Positions 11,083 through 23,500 of a stretch of DNA of 64,000 nucleotides are shown piece by piece. The stretch is from Formicarius rufipectus (taxonomy: Eukaryota; Chordata; Aves; Passeriformes; Formicariidae), in the NCBI GenBank assembly GCA_013399695.1, contig VXAU01001326.1, positions 205,242 to 269,241 on the forward strand, in the 5' to 3' direction. Below the pieces are notes generated by a model. That model had not been told where the DNA came from. It was given only the letters and a program-made list of their open reading frames with translations, and ran no database searches. A program made the position numbers and the translations under genes. Each line of letters starts with the position of its first letter. Position 1 is the first letter of the stretch.

Positions 11083-13528
11083 TCCCTCTTGCAAATGATA
11101 ACAGTAATGAGGCATTATTACACAAGTGAAAAAAGAAGAAAAGCAGTTTATCTTGGATCCTCTTCCCCTTAGACAAAATGGCCTTTGGCAAATTGTGATG
11201 TTACCCAGGCCCTTAAATAGTGAAGTTTCCAAAGAAAAGATTATGTAAAAAAGATTTTGAGAAGATATATTTGCAATTAATGATGAAGCTTGGAAGAAAC
11301 CCAACGATGAAAGCAATTCTTGTTTTTTAACCTGGAGAACAAGTTTTCTATAAACACTTGCAGTGAAGCAGATTACCCCAGCAATGAAGCAAAGTGATGA
11401 AGGGAAAAAGGGTACACATAATGTACTTCAAAAGGTTTCAAAGTTTCAGCTCTTCTCAAGCCAAAATGAAAGCTATCTATCACAAATATACTTGGGATGT
11501 AACATCAGTGGAAGTATGTGGAGATAGCCTCACTGCTACATCAATACAGCTCCATGCTCCCAAAATGATTCTGCTTCCTTCCATAACTGCTTCTAGGTGG
11601 AAACATTTCTACTATCTTTCCAGTATCCCATAACTCAGCACTTCATAGGCAAAGTAGTTGAACTGCAGTTGTTCTTTTCGTGTTTCGTGTTTCCTTCCCC
11701 TACTGTGTGCTGGTTTTATACATTCACTGCTAGTTCCCTGATTGAGAACTAGCTATGGGGTGGGGGTGGGGGAGAAATAAATAACGGTGTTTGGGTTTAA
11801 AGCCAAACCAAAGCTGTTTCAGTTCCAGGTTCCATTTTTTCTGAGCCCTGAAAGTTAAAGCCTTGATGGTTTGGATAAGTGCTTCTAATTCTAGCATACT
11901 CCTATTTAAAATGAGAGAGAGGATTTGTTTTTAAAAAGCTAAAACTAGGATTGTCTGGAATGCAGTCTATGAAGACTTTTAGGGAGGATTCAGATAAACA
12001 ATTCCATTTCTCCCTCCACCTCTTATGTCTCTCATTAATTTTATCCAATCCCATCCTTAACCTAGTTTTCCTTGTCATCTCTCTGATGTTGTTTGCTTCC
12101 CTTCCATTTCCAATGGAGCTTGAAATTAGACTTCCTTTACCTTCTTGCTAGTGAACAAAGCTCTGAACCACACATATTGGTGAAAGTTAACTCCCAGACT
12201 GATTTACTGGGTTGTCTTTCACCTCTGTACCTGAACTGGCTGAAATCATACCACAGAAATTACCATGTATGTCTTTGTCCATCTCACACCATCATTAATC
12301 GATGATATTGGAAGGATAACTCTGAGTTTAGTTGGACAGAAATAGAACCATCCAATTGTAATGGTTTTAGTCTCCATGCATGACAGCTGAAATTGGCCCA
12401 CAGTGTTTCAAGATAGAAACAGCACTCATTGTCGTAATTTGTAACTTCATCAGGAGTTAACTTGGGAACTACAAGCTGGCAGCAATAATTCATACTTTGC
12501 TGCAAACTGTGTTTTCATAATTTCTGTTGATACTGGCAAAGAGCTTGTTTTGGCTTTCTGCATGTTGCAGTCATTAGTATAATGTAACATAGCCACTGAG
12601 ATATATTTAGGGGAAGGTCATTTTTAAACAACTGATTATGTACTGGGAAGTTAAATAAACAACCAAGTTAAAGACATCAGCAATCCCACTCCTTGATCCA
12701 TGCCAAAGTGAATTCTAAACACTAGTTGATTCAATTGGAGGAAAAGTCAAGCAGCTGTTATGTCAGTCAGAAGTGAGAGGACATCACATTTCCTTTTACT
12801 TGAGGACTTATCTGGAACAATACTCATTGATGATGTCTAAACACATCCATAGAGCTGGAGGTATTCAAAGTCAAGCTAGAACATACTTGGTCACTATACC
12901 ATTAGCATGATTACTCATTCTGCACATAATAATGAAGATTTTCTGTTGAGGTTTCACTGAGCAGAAAGTACAGAACCTTGATTACTTATTTACAACTCTT
13001 TAGAATGTCTGTTCAAGGCACAAAAGGACACTGTCCTTGCAAATGGTATTTGGGGAGAAGTAAATATGCATATTCTTCATTTTGCAAGTTTGTAACTGTA
13101 AAAGTTACAAAGCAAGTCACTTTTGAGAAATACTCATCTTTTACGCTCATTAGATTGCAATCCAGCGATGACTGAACATGATATTTAAACAGTAGTGCTT
13201 TTGCCAATGAGTTACATGATCAACACGAACTGTTAATGTTTTCTGTTCTAAACCTTCTCAAAATGTCAAGTGTTCTTGTCAGCTGAGTGGAAGTGGCATA
13301 AAAGTAACTTCTGAAGTTGTCGTTGATGAGATACCCTTGGGAAACTCAGTATATGTACTGAAATCATATCCACAATATGCTCTAACCCCCCCTGCTGCAG
13401 AAGAGTTAGGCTCCTAATTCCCATTTCCATTGATGGTAATATAGCACAGTCTGGGATTTCTGTCCAAAAAAGACACTAAGCATTCTTAAATAACACAGGT
13501 CTTGTTTCCTGAATTTTCTCAAGCAGGA

Positions 13529-13547
13529 GGGGAGGGGTGGGCGAGGG
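13529..13547 (+). repeat. G-quadruplex-type motif
   Basis: Four G-runs (4, 4, 3 and 3) with loops of one, one and three bases. It is isolated in otherwise AT-rich DNA and is not near a CpG island. Confidence 0.55.
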
Positions 13548-13789
13548 AGAAAAAAGCACTAAAATAAACTAGAGAAATTCCTTTTGAAAACTTAGACCTG
13601 GTAACTCTGACAATCTTCATAATTGAAACACTGTTAATTTTTATTTTCTTTTTACACAGCAGATCACCAGAACAGCAAAGAAATTCAGAGTTCTCTGAGT
13701 CACACTGGCTGTAGCAAATTTGCTGTTTCTTCAGTCCCAGTTTCTTCTGTGCATTAAAACGTCAGAAAAAGGTAAGAAAGTGGGTGCAT

Positions 13790-13880
13790 TACTGTGCCAA
13801 GGATGTCGAAGACCTGGATTCAGTCCCTGTTTACCCATAGTTATTGTGTGTGATCATGTAAAGTCCATCCAAAGCTATTC
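13790..13880 (+). mobile_element. MIR-like SINE remnant, 5' half
   Basis: GAAGACCTGGATTCAGTCCC followed about 25 bases later by TGTGTGATCATGTAAAGTCCA parallels the tRNA-derived and core segments of MIR-like SINEs in forward orientation (GACCTGGGTTCAAGTCC, then TGTGTGACCTTGGGCAAGTCA). Spacing between the two blocks is as expected for the family. It is a short, highly diverged ancient copy. Confidence 0.45.
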
Positions 13881-14325
13881 CTAATAATAAACTGAGGCAA
13901 AACTTCAACATGCTTGTTCAGAGGTCTCACGGCCTCAGAAAGGTGCCTCCAGAGCCCTGTTGGCCCTTACAGGTCACAGTTGCCCCTCACTGATCTTACT
14001 GTCTTGCCCAAGGAAGACCTATTGTCTCCTAGGCCTCTGCCCAAGACTGGTGCTGATGATGACTGTTATACCCTTGACAGCAAAAGCCATGAACTAGTTT
14101 GCTCTAAAGTTACATGAAGATCACCACTGACATTGTATTTCCAATCCCACAGGTTTTACATGCAGAATGTCAAGACCAGGGTGGCTTTTTAGTCCAATTT
14201 TTGACTAACAAACATTTTTTTACTCAAAGTGTTTTCCAAAAGTCTAGTTAGTCAGGTGGATCTCTATGGACTACGAGCAAATGAACTGCACACTTGTTAT
14301 CAGTGTTTGGTACTTTAATCATACA
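13881..14325. other. Unique DNA, nothing recognised
   Basis: No supported gene or repeat between the MIR-like remnant and the next CR1 fragment. A 67-codon plus-strand frame at 13,914-14,117 has no recognisable features. Confidence 0.45.
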
Positions 14326-14450
14326 TCACAGAATCACAGAATGTGTCAGGTTGGAAGGCATCACAATGGGCCATCTGATTCAACCTCTCTGCTCAAGCAG
14401 GGGCACCCTAGAATGCATTGCACAGGATTGCATTCAGACAGTTCTTGAAT
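14326..14450 (-). mobile_element. Short CR1 LINE 3' fragment, minus strand
   Basis: It begins with TCACAGAATCACAGAATG, the reverse complement of the CR1 terminal octamer repeats. It continues through TCAGGTTGGAAGGCATCAC and a segment resembling CATTGCACAGGATTGCATTC, ending about 125 bases in. It is therefore a strongly 5'-truncated copy with no coding capacity. Confidence 0.9.
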
Positions 14451-15665
14451 ACACAAGATCTTTTCTTCATAAGGTGCCAAAAAATGCCCAAAAGTCTCTG
14501 TTCACTTGTTGAAGGGAGAACTGATTTTTTTATGCTGTTGTTACATGCACAAATGTCTGGTTGCAGAAACAAATAGTATATTGGACAAAGAAAACTCAAT
14601 TTTCAGTTTTAGCACACCACAGGAACTACACTGCTGCAAAGCATAAGTGTTTATAAAGATGAGCTTTTATACATGGCACTTCATGAATGAAATGAATATA
14701 AGCATGAATATCAGAAAGCAGGGTAGAATTTGGTATTTACTTTTTTTGTATCTGATTTTGTATCTACTTTTTTTTTTTTTCACTTGACCTGTAGCAGACA
14801 TTAGTTAGGATATTGGCTCCATTTAATAGACAGCTCAGAATTTGAGTGCTTTCAAATTGCTGACTGCTCATTTGTGATCATTTAGTAACACTCAGTATTG
14901 ATGTCTCTATAACAAGTAATCATGTCTAAACTGGTTTTCACACTGTTGAAAAATAGAAGTTCAACCATGCTGGAAGAACAAGTCAGCCTCCAAAAAACAT
15001 TTCAGGGTCATTTCACATTTTTGATTGCATCTGACTTTGTAGATATGGTATGACATTGCTGGATGTAAAAGCCTGTTTTCGTACAGGTAATATACAGTAC
15101 AGCAGCCTCATTTACATTGTACTCACAAACATTGTGAGAGGGTTGAAAAATGCACAGGGATATTCAGCAACTAGGTTAACCCACATCCAGAGCTATCCAG
15201 AATGTGGGTTAAGTACAGGTAGAAGAGTACAGCTGCCACATCCAGGTCAATGAGATGCATCTGGGTTCTCTGCCCATCCTTGCCTCAGCTGGCTTCCTCT
15301 GTAAACCAGGCAACTGGGCCAGTTGGTTATGCTGCTTAGCAGCTCATCTTGCAAGCAGGGCACTTTTTCTATTAGATGTAACCATTTATACAGTCTTGAC
15401 AGTTGTAAAGCCTGGCATTTTGCAATATCAACTCACTACCGTGAAGTATGAAATTAATCTTTAGAATATAACATAAGGTAGGAGCATTCTTAATTAGTAA
15501 TGAGGATCACAAACCACTCAATAAAGTATGAAATCATAAATGCAGCAGAAAACATCCTACCAATAAGAATTTGTCACTGAAACATCAGAACTCCAGGGAC
15601 TGATTAGAAGCAAGAGGCCTCTGATATTTGTATGAAATAATAGTAACTTTAAGGTTCATAATTTT
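14451..15665. other. Unique AT-rich DNA, nothing recognised
   Basis: Non-coding as far as I can see. A poly-T run lies at about 14,769-14,780. No RNA gene or further CR1 piece found. Confidence 0.5.
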
Positions 15666-15666
15666 C

Positions 15667-15805
15667 AGGTGATTTATTTAATCTTCATGCATACCCACAA
15701 TGAAGGAAGGAAAAACAATTGTCTGTTCTGCATGGGGAGGACAATGACGCCACTAGAACACAGAATCTGCCCAAGGCCAGCATGAAGAGTCTGGAATGCC
15801 TGTCT
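15667..15805 (-). mobile_element. Possible MIR-like SINE remnant
   Basis: ATTTAATCTTCATGCATACC, then CATGGGGAGGACAATGACGC, then GAATCTGCCCAAGGCCAGC occur in the order and approximate spacing of a reverse-oriented MIR: the TTTAATCCTCACAACAACCC block, the GATGAGGAAACTGAGGC block and the TTGCCCAAGGTCAC block. Identity is low in the middle block, so this is suggestive only. Confidence 0.35.
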
Positions 15806-17340
15806 GCAAGCTTCATTCTCAAAATACATCACTTCTTGCTAGAGGCAACAGCTGTTTGTTCTCTGACCTCTATAGAGCATCTAAGATTGTTTCCACTTAA
15901 GTTAATCATCTGTGCAGTCCAGTGAGAACAAAATTGGGTCATAAATGTTTAAGCTGGTCCAGTTTCACCGAAGACTTCTGGTAAGCTCATGGTTTCACAC
16001 AACACTTTAATTATCAGGTTCAGTTTGGAAAGCTGACTGGCACACTGGGAAGGCTGGGGCAGTAACACAAAAGCAGTGCATTCAGCTCTTTTTTTCAGAC
16101 ACAGGAGTGGTTGATCTGGCCAGGGCAATTCCTGTATCCTGAAAGGCAGTTGAAGGTTGCATACACACTCTTATCATCCTATGCTGTCACCAGAATTGTG
16201 TATCTCCTGCACGGAAAAGACAAGCATTTCCCTAGCCTGTGACTGATGCATGCACTGGAGACGAGAAAGCACAATGACCTGGGGATAAAGGCCTCCTCTA
16301 GCACATAGGGACATCCATCTCCATTTCAGTTTTGTGATGGGCTGGAAATCACATGAGAAAGGGGACATTGTGGGGTTGTAGGGAAGTGGAAAATAAGGAG
16401 GCACAGACAGAAGGACTGCACTTGCAAGGAGGATCCAGATTTGACGCTGCAGGTAGGATGACCTTATTATGGTCTAGTCTTTTTGTGAGACTTTGAGCAA
16501 AACATAAGCATTTAATTTACTTTTTTTTTTTTTTTTCCCCACAACAAAGCTAAGGAAAATAATTTTTAAATGCTATATTTACCAAAATTGGATCATTTTA
16601 AAGCAGCAGAGCAGTGTTGAAGCTGGTGGACAGTATCTTGTGACTGCAAGAAAGACCTCGGCCCTTCTGACTCCCATTAAGTTCCTGCACAAGCAGAATA
16701 TAGAAGCCAGGAGCCAGGAAACACTGACATTTTAATATCAGGAACAGTAGCATTTGTCCTTACTATATTTTTTCATTCTTTCCTTTTTTTTTTGAGTAGT
16801 GGTGGGCAGAGTGAAAATGGATGTCAGTCTGACTGCTTATCACAAAATTTCTTCTGAGTTTTCTACCTCATCTGGCCACTTCTGTATGTCCAGAGGGCAT
16901 ACTGAGGCACTATAGGCATTTACTGGGACAGTCTTGAGTTGCTGGCCAGTCACTTTGGACACCCTTACTGTCAATGAAGAAGTGCATGTACCATGGAAGG
17001 ATAGTTAGCCCACCTAAGAATCCAAAAGTGTGTCAAACAGTTAACAGAGTCTTGTGTAATAACCTGCAATTAGTGCGTAATGCCCAAGGTATTTGCACAT
17101 TGACAACATGGTTTAATCCAGTAATAAAGTAGGCTAAAATAATTATTATGGTTAATTGTATTTTTAACAGAAGTGAAACTATAGAAAAGATGCTACACAA
17201 ATATATTCATTTCAGCTGTGCCTTCCTGACAAGTCTGTATGGATTTTATTATTTATGATTCAGTTTTTTCAAAAAGAACCCAAGGCCTGCAAATGTAGAA
17301 AACCTCGGTTGTATGAAACTGATCATTGTGCATCAAAATG
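15806..17340. other. Unique DNA, nothing recognised
   Basis: No supported gene. A 15-16 base poly-T tract lies at about 16,521 and a T-rich run at 16,785. From about 17,050 rightward the sequence is smooth and AT-rich with several homeobox-type TAAT cores, which could be a conserved non-coding element, but conservation cannot be judged from one sequence. Confidence 0.4.
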
Positions 17341-17344
17341 AGGG

Positions 17345-17400
17345 ATTTGCATGTTTAACTGCCTATATTTGTATCCTTCTATCCAGTTTGCATATGCAAA
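17345..17400. promoter_or_regulatory. Octamer plus palindromic POU-type site
   Basis: A perfect octamer ATTTGCAT lies at 17,345-17,352. About 35 bases on, at 17,387-17,400, is a perfect 14-base palindrome TTTGCATATGCAAA, which is two abutting octamer half-elements of the kind bound by POU-factor (Oct) dimers. Two such sites within 56 bases is unusual in background sequence. Whether this is an enhancer is inference from motifs alone. Confidence 0.35.
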
Positions 17401-17494
17401 GGCAAAGGTTGTTATATTTATCAGTGCATAAGTAAAAGGAGAGATAAATGACCTGGTTTGCAGAGGTGCTGAACACATGCACTTTCCATTTATT

Positions 17495-17600
17495 TCAACT
17501 GGAGTGTGAAAAACAGGCCCTAAGTGACTGGCTTAAGCTCACACAATGCATGATTGTCAGTGCCAGGAAGAAAACCCAGAAATCCTTCCAGTCTAATCCT
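17495..17600 (-). mobile_element. MIR-like SINE remnant
   Basis: AAGTGACTGGCTTAAGCTCA, then CACAATGCATGATTGTCAGT, then GCCAGGAAGAAAACCCAGAA parallel the reverse-oriented MIR core and tRNA-related block (TTAAGTGACTTGCCCAAGGTCACACAGC, GTGGCAGAGCCAGGAATAGAACCCAG). The order and spacing are correct over about 90 bases. Ancient and non-coding. Confidence 0.5.
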
Positions 17601-17630
17601 CCTAGTCTAAATCCTCCCCAGTCTAAACTC
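17588..17630 (+). repeat. Three-copy short tandem repeat, unit about 14-16 bp
   Basis: AGTCTAATCCTCC occurs three times with small changes (AGTCTAATCCTCC, AGTCTAAATCCTCC, AGTCTAAAC). It overlaps the end of the MIR-like remnant and leads into the poly-A tract and assembly gap. Confidence 0.7.
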
Positions 17631-17653
17631 TACACACAGTCTCTCCAAGAAAT

Positions 17654-17717
17654 AAAAAANNNNNNNNNNNNNNNNNNNNNNNNNNNNNAAAAAAAAAAAA
17701 AATAATAAAAAAAAAAA
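17654..17717 (+). other. Poly-A tract containing a 29-base assembly gap
   Basis: Unresolved bases (N) occupy 17,660-17,688 and are flanked on both sides by A homopolymers (AATAAAAAA to the left, A14 then AATAAT and A11 to the right). The gap most likely reflects a homopolymer that sequencing could not resolve rather than missing genes. Its true length is unknown. An A-tract of this size could be a retroposon tail, but the sequence before it shows no recognisable processed transcript. Confidence 0.9.
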
Positions 17718-17719
17718 TC

Positions 17720-20700
17720 AATCCTGTGCAATAGTCTGACCACTCTTATTCCTGCTTTGATTTGTTAAGAGCATAAAAAAATGGGACATAAAAAACTCCT
17801 GCAAAATCTTTAATGACTAGCAAATAATGCCAAGTAGGGCAACTAGATATGTTTGAAGCATTGCTCACACACCCATCAACTTGCATGTGTGTCACAGATG
17901 GTTTTAGTGAAGAGCCAAAAAGAGAAGGAGAGAAAGGAAAAGGAAAACAAGTCCAGATAAAGAGTAAGCTAGAAAGAGAGACATTTTCTGGTGTTAAAAA
18001 AATATCCCCTAAAAAAGCTACAAAAACTAAATATAAAAAAACATAGAACCGTTCCCTCTCCTTGATAACATGTAGGCTAATCACTACATAAATAGAAATA
18101 ACAGCCCTTTGAAATGGCAATGATTTGCTTGGAAAACATTCATTAAAAACGTCCTGCAATTATTGACTCTATCATTATTTCTTGGCAGCAGCTGAGTCTC
18201 ACTGCATCTTGTGTTATTTTTCCAATGAAAAGCAGATCATTGTTTGGGGGAAAAAAAATCACACAGAAACAAAACAAAAAAGAAAAAAAAAAAAGAAAAA
18301 AATCAGAAACCCCAACAAGGACATTGTATTTGAAATATGTGCTTGGTGACATGGAGCTGATTGCTCAAAGGAATCAGGATACATATATTTGTATGATTGT
18401 ACACGTGAGTAGCTTGAATCATGTACTGCTTGCTCTCTTTGTTTGGATTATGCAGCTTGGCTGGGCAGCCATCCAAAAGATTCACATTAAATTCTAGCTA
18501 TATTCAGCACAAAAGTCATCCAGCATCAGAGGATCAAAGTTACATCAACCAACAAGCACTAAGGAATTGATAAGCCACTAAAATTAGGTCATCTCCTAGC
18601 AGCTGCTTTTGATGGATGAAGTAGAATTTAGCCTCAGGTTTTCTATTTAAAGATCTGTTACAGCATCTTTTCCTGCAGCTACAATGAGAACACAACAAAG
18701 TATAATGCTTCTGATTAAATGTTTAATCATTACTCTTTACTCTTCTGATTGTGTCTGCCATGGCACAGATTTACTGCACACACTATTTGCAGCTTTTCTA
18801 GCCCTTTAAAAACTGACATTAAAACAGTCAGGATTTTTAATTCCTAATTTGAAAAACCTAAGAGATGATTTTTTAAAAACAGGGATAGTAATTTCAAAGC
18901 TGTTTACTTAACATACTTATAGACTGTCACTTATTGGAACTGAATATGGATTTCTGAGCAATTATCTTACCACTGTGCCCACTAGAAGAATTACCACATC
19001 ACTAGGAACTGTATGAATACAATAGTACATATCTGTGTGTAAGTGCACATGGGGCTACAGAAATTTTTATGTATTTATTATTTTGTAAGTGACAACTTTT
19101 TTGGAAATTATCTAATTAATCTTATTCATACATACTTTTAAATGTACACACTAGTGCACTAAGCTATCTTAGGTCATTAGTGACTGGCATTATAATTGCT
19201 AAACAGAGTACAACACATACCCTACTAAGACACGGTTGTGGTATCAGGGAAAATAGTGCCATTATTAGGAGTTTTGGAAGAAAGTTCAAAAAGAAATAAA
19301 CAAAAAACCCTGAATTGCTTTCATATGCATAGAACATGCCTTTGACTTGTTCAGAAGCTCTGCTAGTTACAGCCTGTGTACAACACTGTTGTGTCATCAT
19401 TTCATAAATGAAACTAATGGAGGACTTCATTGTCAGAGTTTTCAATATGACATCTCTCATGTATGTTAAAATCACTAAAATCTATTTTAAATAACCTTGA
19501 GAAACACAGAAAGGGAAAATAAACAATATCCATCCAATGAAAAAGATGAAGTAAATAGTCTTCTGCTTTTTCAAGTAGAAATTTAGGGAGAAAAAGGACT
19601 GAAAAATATTGTACATGAAAATGCCACATAAGACACATAACTTTCTACAAATGATGAGCATGTGCGTGCTGCTCTATAGCAGTCATCCTCTGTGTTCCTT
19701 TCTGCCAGTCTTTTAAGTAGGCTGTTGCTGGATAAGTTTTGTAAGAGGTTGAAACTCCCTGTTGTTTCCATTCCAAATTTGGTGTGCCCAGTCTCTATTA
19801 CTTGAGAAAGCAACATTATGCAATTCAAAGTCTAGATCTAGCTTTTTCCAGCTACATATCTCTTCTTCAACTGAAAACGTAAACTGGGGCAGGGGAGGGA
19901 TTGTGTAATACATCTGGAGCAGACAGTACATTTCAAACTTTTTCTTTTCAAGGAAGAATCTTTATGAGCAGGATATAAATTAGTTTAATTTATCAGTACT
20001 GCTTAGTACTGCATTCTTGGATCTCAAGATAATCAGCTTTGTCTTTTGCTTGGGGACTCAGAGAAAAAGCCAGCCAGGAACCCAGCTTGTAGGTGCCTAT
20101 CTGGCTCATGGAATAGGACATCTGGTGAGATAGGGATGCTTTGATGCCACATACATTTCTGACAATCTCAGCTGAAGGCTGTCTGTCATAACATCTGCTG
20201 TTTTACTGTGCTATGACCACTGTGCATTAAGCATATCTGATATTACAACATGTAAATATTGAGATTTCAGTTTTGACTGGCCTAAGTAGAAGAGGAACAA
20301 AAGTGCCTTTTCTGTCCTCTAACTGGCCTCCTTGGCTGGTCTTAGCATTAACATCCTTTCTCTTCATTTGTTTACTAACAGAGTTACTTCATCTCCTAAT
20401 AACTGCATGCTCAAGGCAAAACTGGCCAAAGATGCCAGAACATAACAAGACTTACTTTGTGATACTGCATCTCTGCATCAATCTAGGGAAATAAACACAA
20501 TGTCCTCTCTTTTAAACAAAATACCCAAACCTTTTCCCACTGTAATACAGCCACATATTTTCACTAGGTCCACAAAGTTTGTTTAACTAAAGAGAGAAAA
20601 GAATAACATTTGCAGAAGAAACTCTATTATCCTGGTAACTTTTTCTGGCAGTGGATCTGATTCAAACCAATTACTGAATATTTCCTCCTTTTCAGCTATT

Positions 20701-23500
20701 CCTATTTTTGACAGTGACAAACAATCACAAACGAGAATGGGAGTTTAGAACACACATAATAATGAGTCAGATACTAGTATCCACACAATGCAACATAACT
20801 TAACCTATGACCATAAACTACACCTGATTATTGAAATGCAGACCTCAGGCACTTTTAAAAATTGCAACTTTTCATTTGACAATTTGAAAAATTACCTTTT
20901 TTATGCTTTTAATTTGCAAAATATTTCATTCAAAAACTTTTTTTTTACCCTCTTTTATTCTTAAGATCATTTGCTGCAACAAATTGTGTGATGATCAGAA
21001 TTTGGGAATAATCTAAGAAGGAAGAATATCTGCCCTTCTCTTGTGTGCTGCTACCAGCTTTATCAAATATCAATAACCTTGAAAAGATAAATGGGGATAG
21101 AAATGAAACACCACGAAAAAAATAATATTTAAAAGAAAGAATTCAGTACAGTCATTTTTTTACTCTAGCTATTCCAGCCGCACTCCTTTTTGCTTTCCTT
21201 CTCGTATTTAGGACATTTGTTTGGCTTATTTGCAGTTTCTAGTTTTGATAAAATGCTGTGCTTTTAAATATCAGAGTTATCATTGTTAATGTCAGAAATT
21301 GCATTTTGTTACTAAATAAAGTGAGGAATGATTGAAAACAGACCAAACAACATTATTATAAGCTGTAGTTCCAGTCACCAAGTACAAAAGAACTAGTAGT
21401 CGTACCTCTTCTTGCTTGCCCACATGTGGTTGCCATGCATTATGTTCCAAAACACAAACACACAAACCTGCTGGCAAGAGACAGTAAGAGAAAAACTGTG
21501 GTTACACATCTTCTTAGATAAGGGGACCTGCTTCTTTTAGGCCTCCTTGCCTCTGTCTATGTCACAAGGGTGGCACCATGCAATCCATGTCTTCTTGGGA
21601 GGGCAGTACATCCTATTTTCACTTAAAGGTTGAGGGTCTGGCAAGGAACATTCTGATCTTCTAAGAATGAACAAACATGCAAGATCTCATTACACAGTTT
21701 CCTAGTTGCCAGCTTAAAAAGCTTTACCAGGCAATCACTATTTCTTGGGTATGCTTGTGAACCACAAGCACACTATGCTGTCCAGATACAAAAATCAGCT
21801 GTGAGGAAATTGTTTCTAGAAGAAAAGGTTGGTATACACCACCACATTTGAGGGGTCACTAATCTAAGCAAGCCAAAGCAAAGATTAATGTAGGTTGACA
21901 GTACGAGGTTTGTTTTGTGGTCATGTGTTCTGAGGAACCAGCTGTGCCAGCTGTCTTTCAGAAAGTGCTTTCTTTGTTTTCCATACCCATGAACTGCACT
22001 AGAGAAGAAAAATGTGAAAAGAATAATTAGACTCACAAAATCAAGCCCTTGAACATGGGTAAATTAAGCAACAGGATTAGGGGTTTTCTCTGCCTCTTAA
22101 TTGAGCCCCCCCACCAATCCTCTCCAAGCTCAAGTCCTGCAGCCACATTGTTACACATCTCATACCTATAGGTGACTGCATAATACAAAATATGATCAGA
22201 CATTCTTCTACTGGAACCCTTCCCTTATTCTACTCTATGGGCAGTTACTCAATACTTAAGTTTATCTTACTCATTCAGCATGAAATCTCAGGTGTCATTT
22301 ACTGCATGTCACTCAAACCCTCCAAGTAAAGAGAATTTTTCCTTTTCTTTGGCTTTTATCTGGCTTTTACAACACATGCACGCTGTTTCCTGTTTGTTTA
22401 GGTTTTTTCTTTAGATAAACTTGAATACATTTACTAAAATATGATGTCATTGCTACCATCTTCAGATGTTCAAAATGGTGTGTTTCAGTGAGTAAAAAAG
22501 GCAAATTTATCGATTGTGTTTGTTGTGTGTCCAGTTTGAGATGCCAGCTACAATTCTCAGTACTTGAGAACAAACTATATTTGCTGAATATGCTTCTTGC
22601 TGTCATTGGTTTCTGCTGTGAGGATCTGGCATTTCTGCAAATCAGATCAACACCTTAAAACATGGGCAGCCCTAAATCAAGAGCCTGCTGTTCTTCCCAC
22701 CCGTCCAAGATCCTTCTCTTCACCTGCTATCTCTCACCCTTTCAATGACTGTATTACACCAAAGCTGCCATCTTCCTCTTCCTATCAGGTGAGTTAAGAT
22801 TTGGATTGCAGTGAGGGCAGCACTCTACTCCTGTGTCTAGTTTTTAACTCCAGGTAATTGCTGCCAGCAGCAATTTCAAGGGAAATTTGTGATGAAAAGT
22901 CTCTCCACAATCTGTGTATGTGCATGCATATGTGTGTAGCAGAAGTGACTGAAGTAGAAAATTATCAATTTCCCTTGCCTTTACCTAGTGTCTTGTCTAT
23001 AATCCTTTGATCATATCTCTTTTTCTGTCCTGCAGCTTGTTGCCTGGTAAGCTCTATCCCCTTTAAAGGTTTCCTACGTTGCTTCCGGAGAGGTTTAGGC
23101 TGAGGTTGCTTAGCTAGGGCTAAGACTCATAATTGTGCGGGGTTTAAAAGGTATAGTGAGATTAACATGAATTAAACCAAGGGAAAAGAAGAATGTTCAC
23201 CAAATAAAAAGGAAAAGAAAAATCACTGTTGGGAATTTATTAAAATCCAGAGCAGGCTTCTAAGTGCAATGGTGGAAGACCCACACTTGAGATCTTTGAA
23301 ATTCAAGTGGACAAAACCCATTTTGAACACATGACACTGAGCCTTTTCCTGCCAGGATTTCTAGGATTAAAACTTAATCTTGTGATGCTGCCAGAAGCCT
23401 GTGTGAGTTTTTCCTGGCTGCAGTGGTCAAGAAAGGTACATTCGTAGCTATATCAATGCCTTTCTAACTTGTAATAGCAGTAATGAATATACAGAATATT
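17720..23500. other. Unique AT-rich DNA, nothing recognised
   Basis: Long non-coding stretch. It includes an A-rich low-complexity run at about 18,250-18,302. Frames on both strands are short and AT-driven, rich in Lys/Phe/Ile, with no domains. No CR1, LTR or RNA gene found. Confidence 0.5.

Larger units (their letters stand above)
9561..13785. other. Unique AT-rich DNA with two small simple repeats
   Basis: No supported gene. Contains an (ATAA)n microsatellite at 11,058-11,082, a three-block G-run at 11,757-11,772 and a G-quadruplex-type motif at 13,529-13,547. Otherwise unremarkable AT-rich DNA. Confidence 0.5.

Noticed and set aside
17640..17720. Processed pseudogene ending in poly-A
   Set aside because: An AATAAA and a long A-tract are present, but the upstream sequence is MIR-like and repetitive rather than a spliced mRNA copy.
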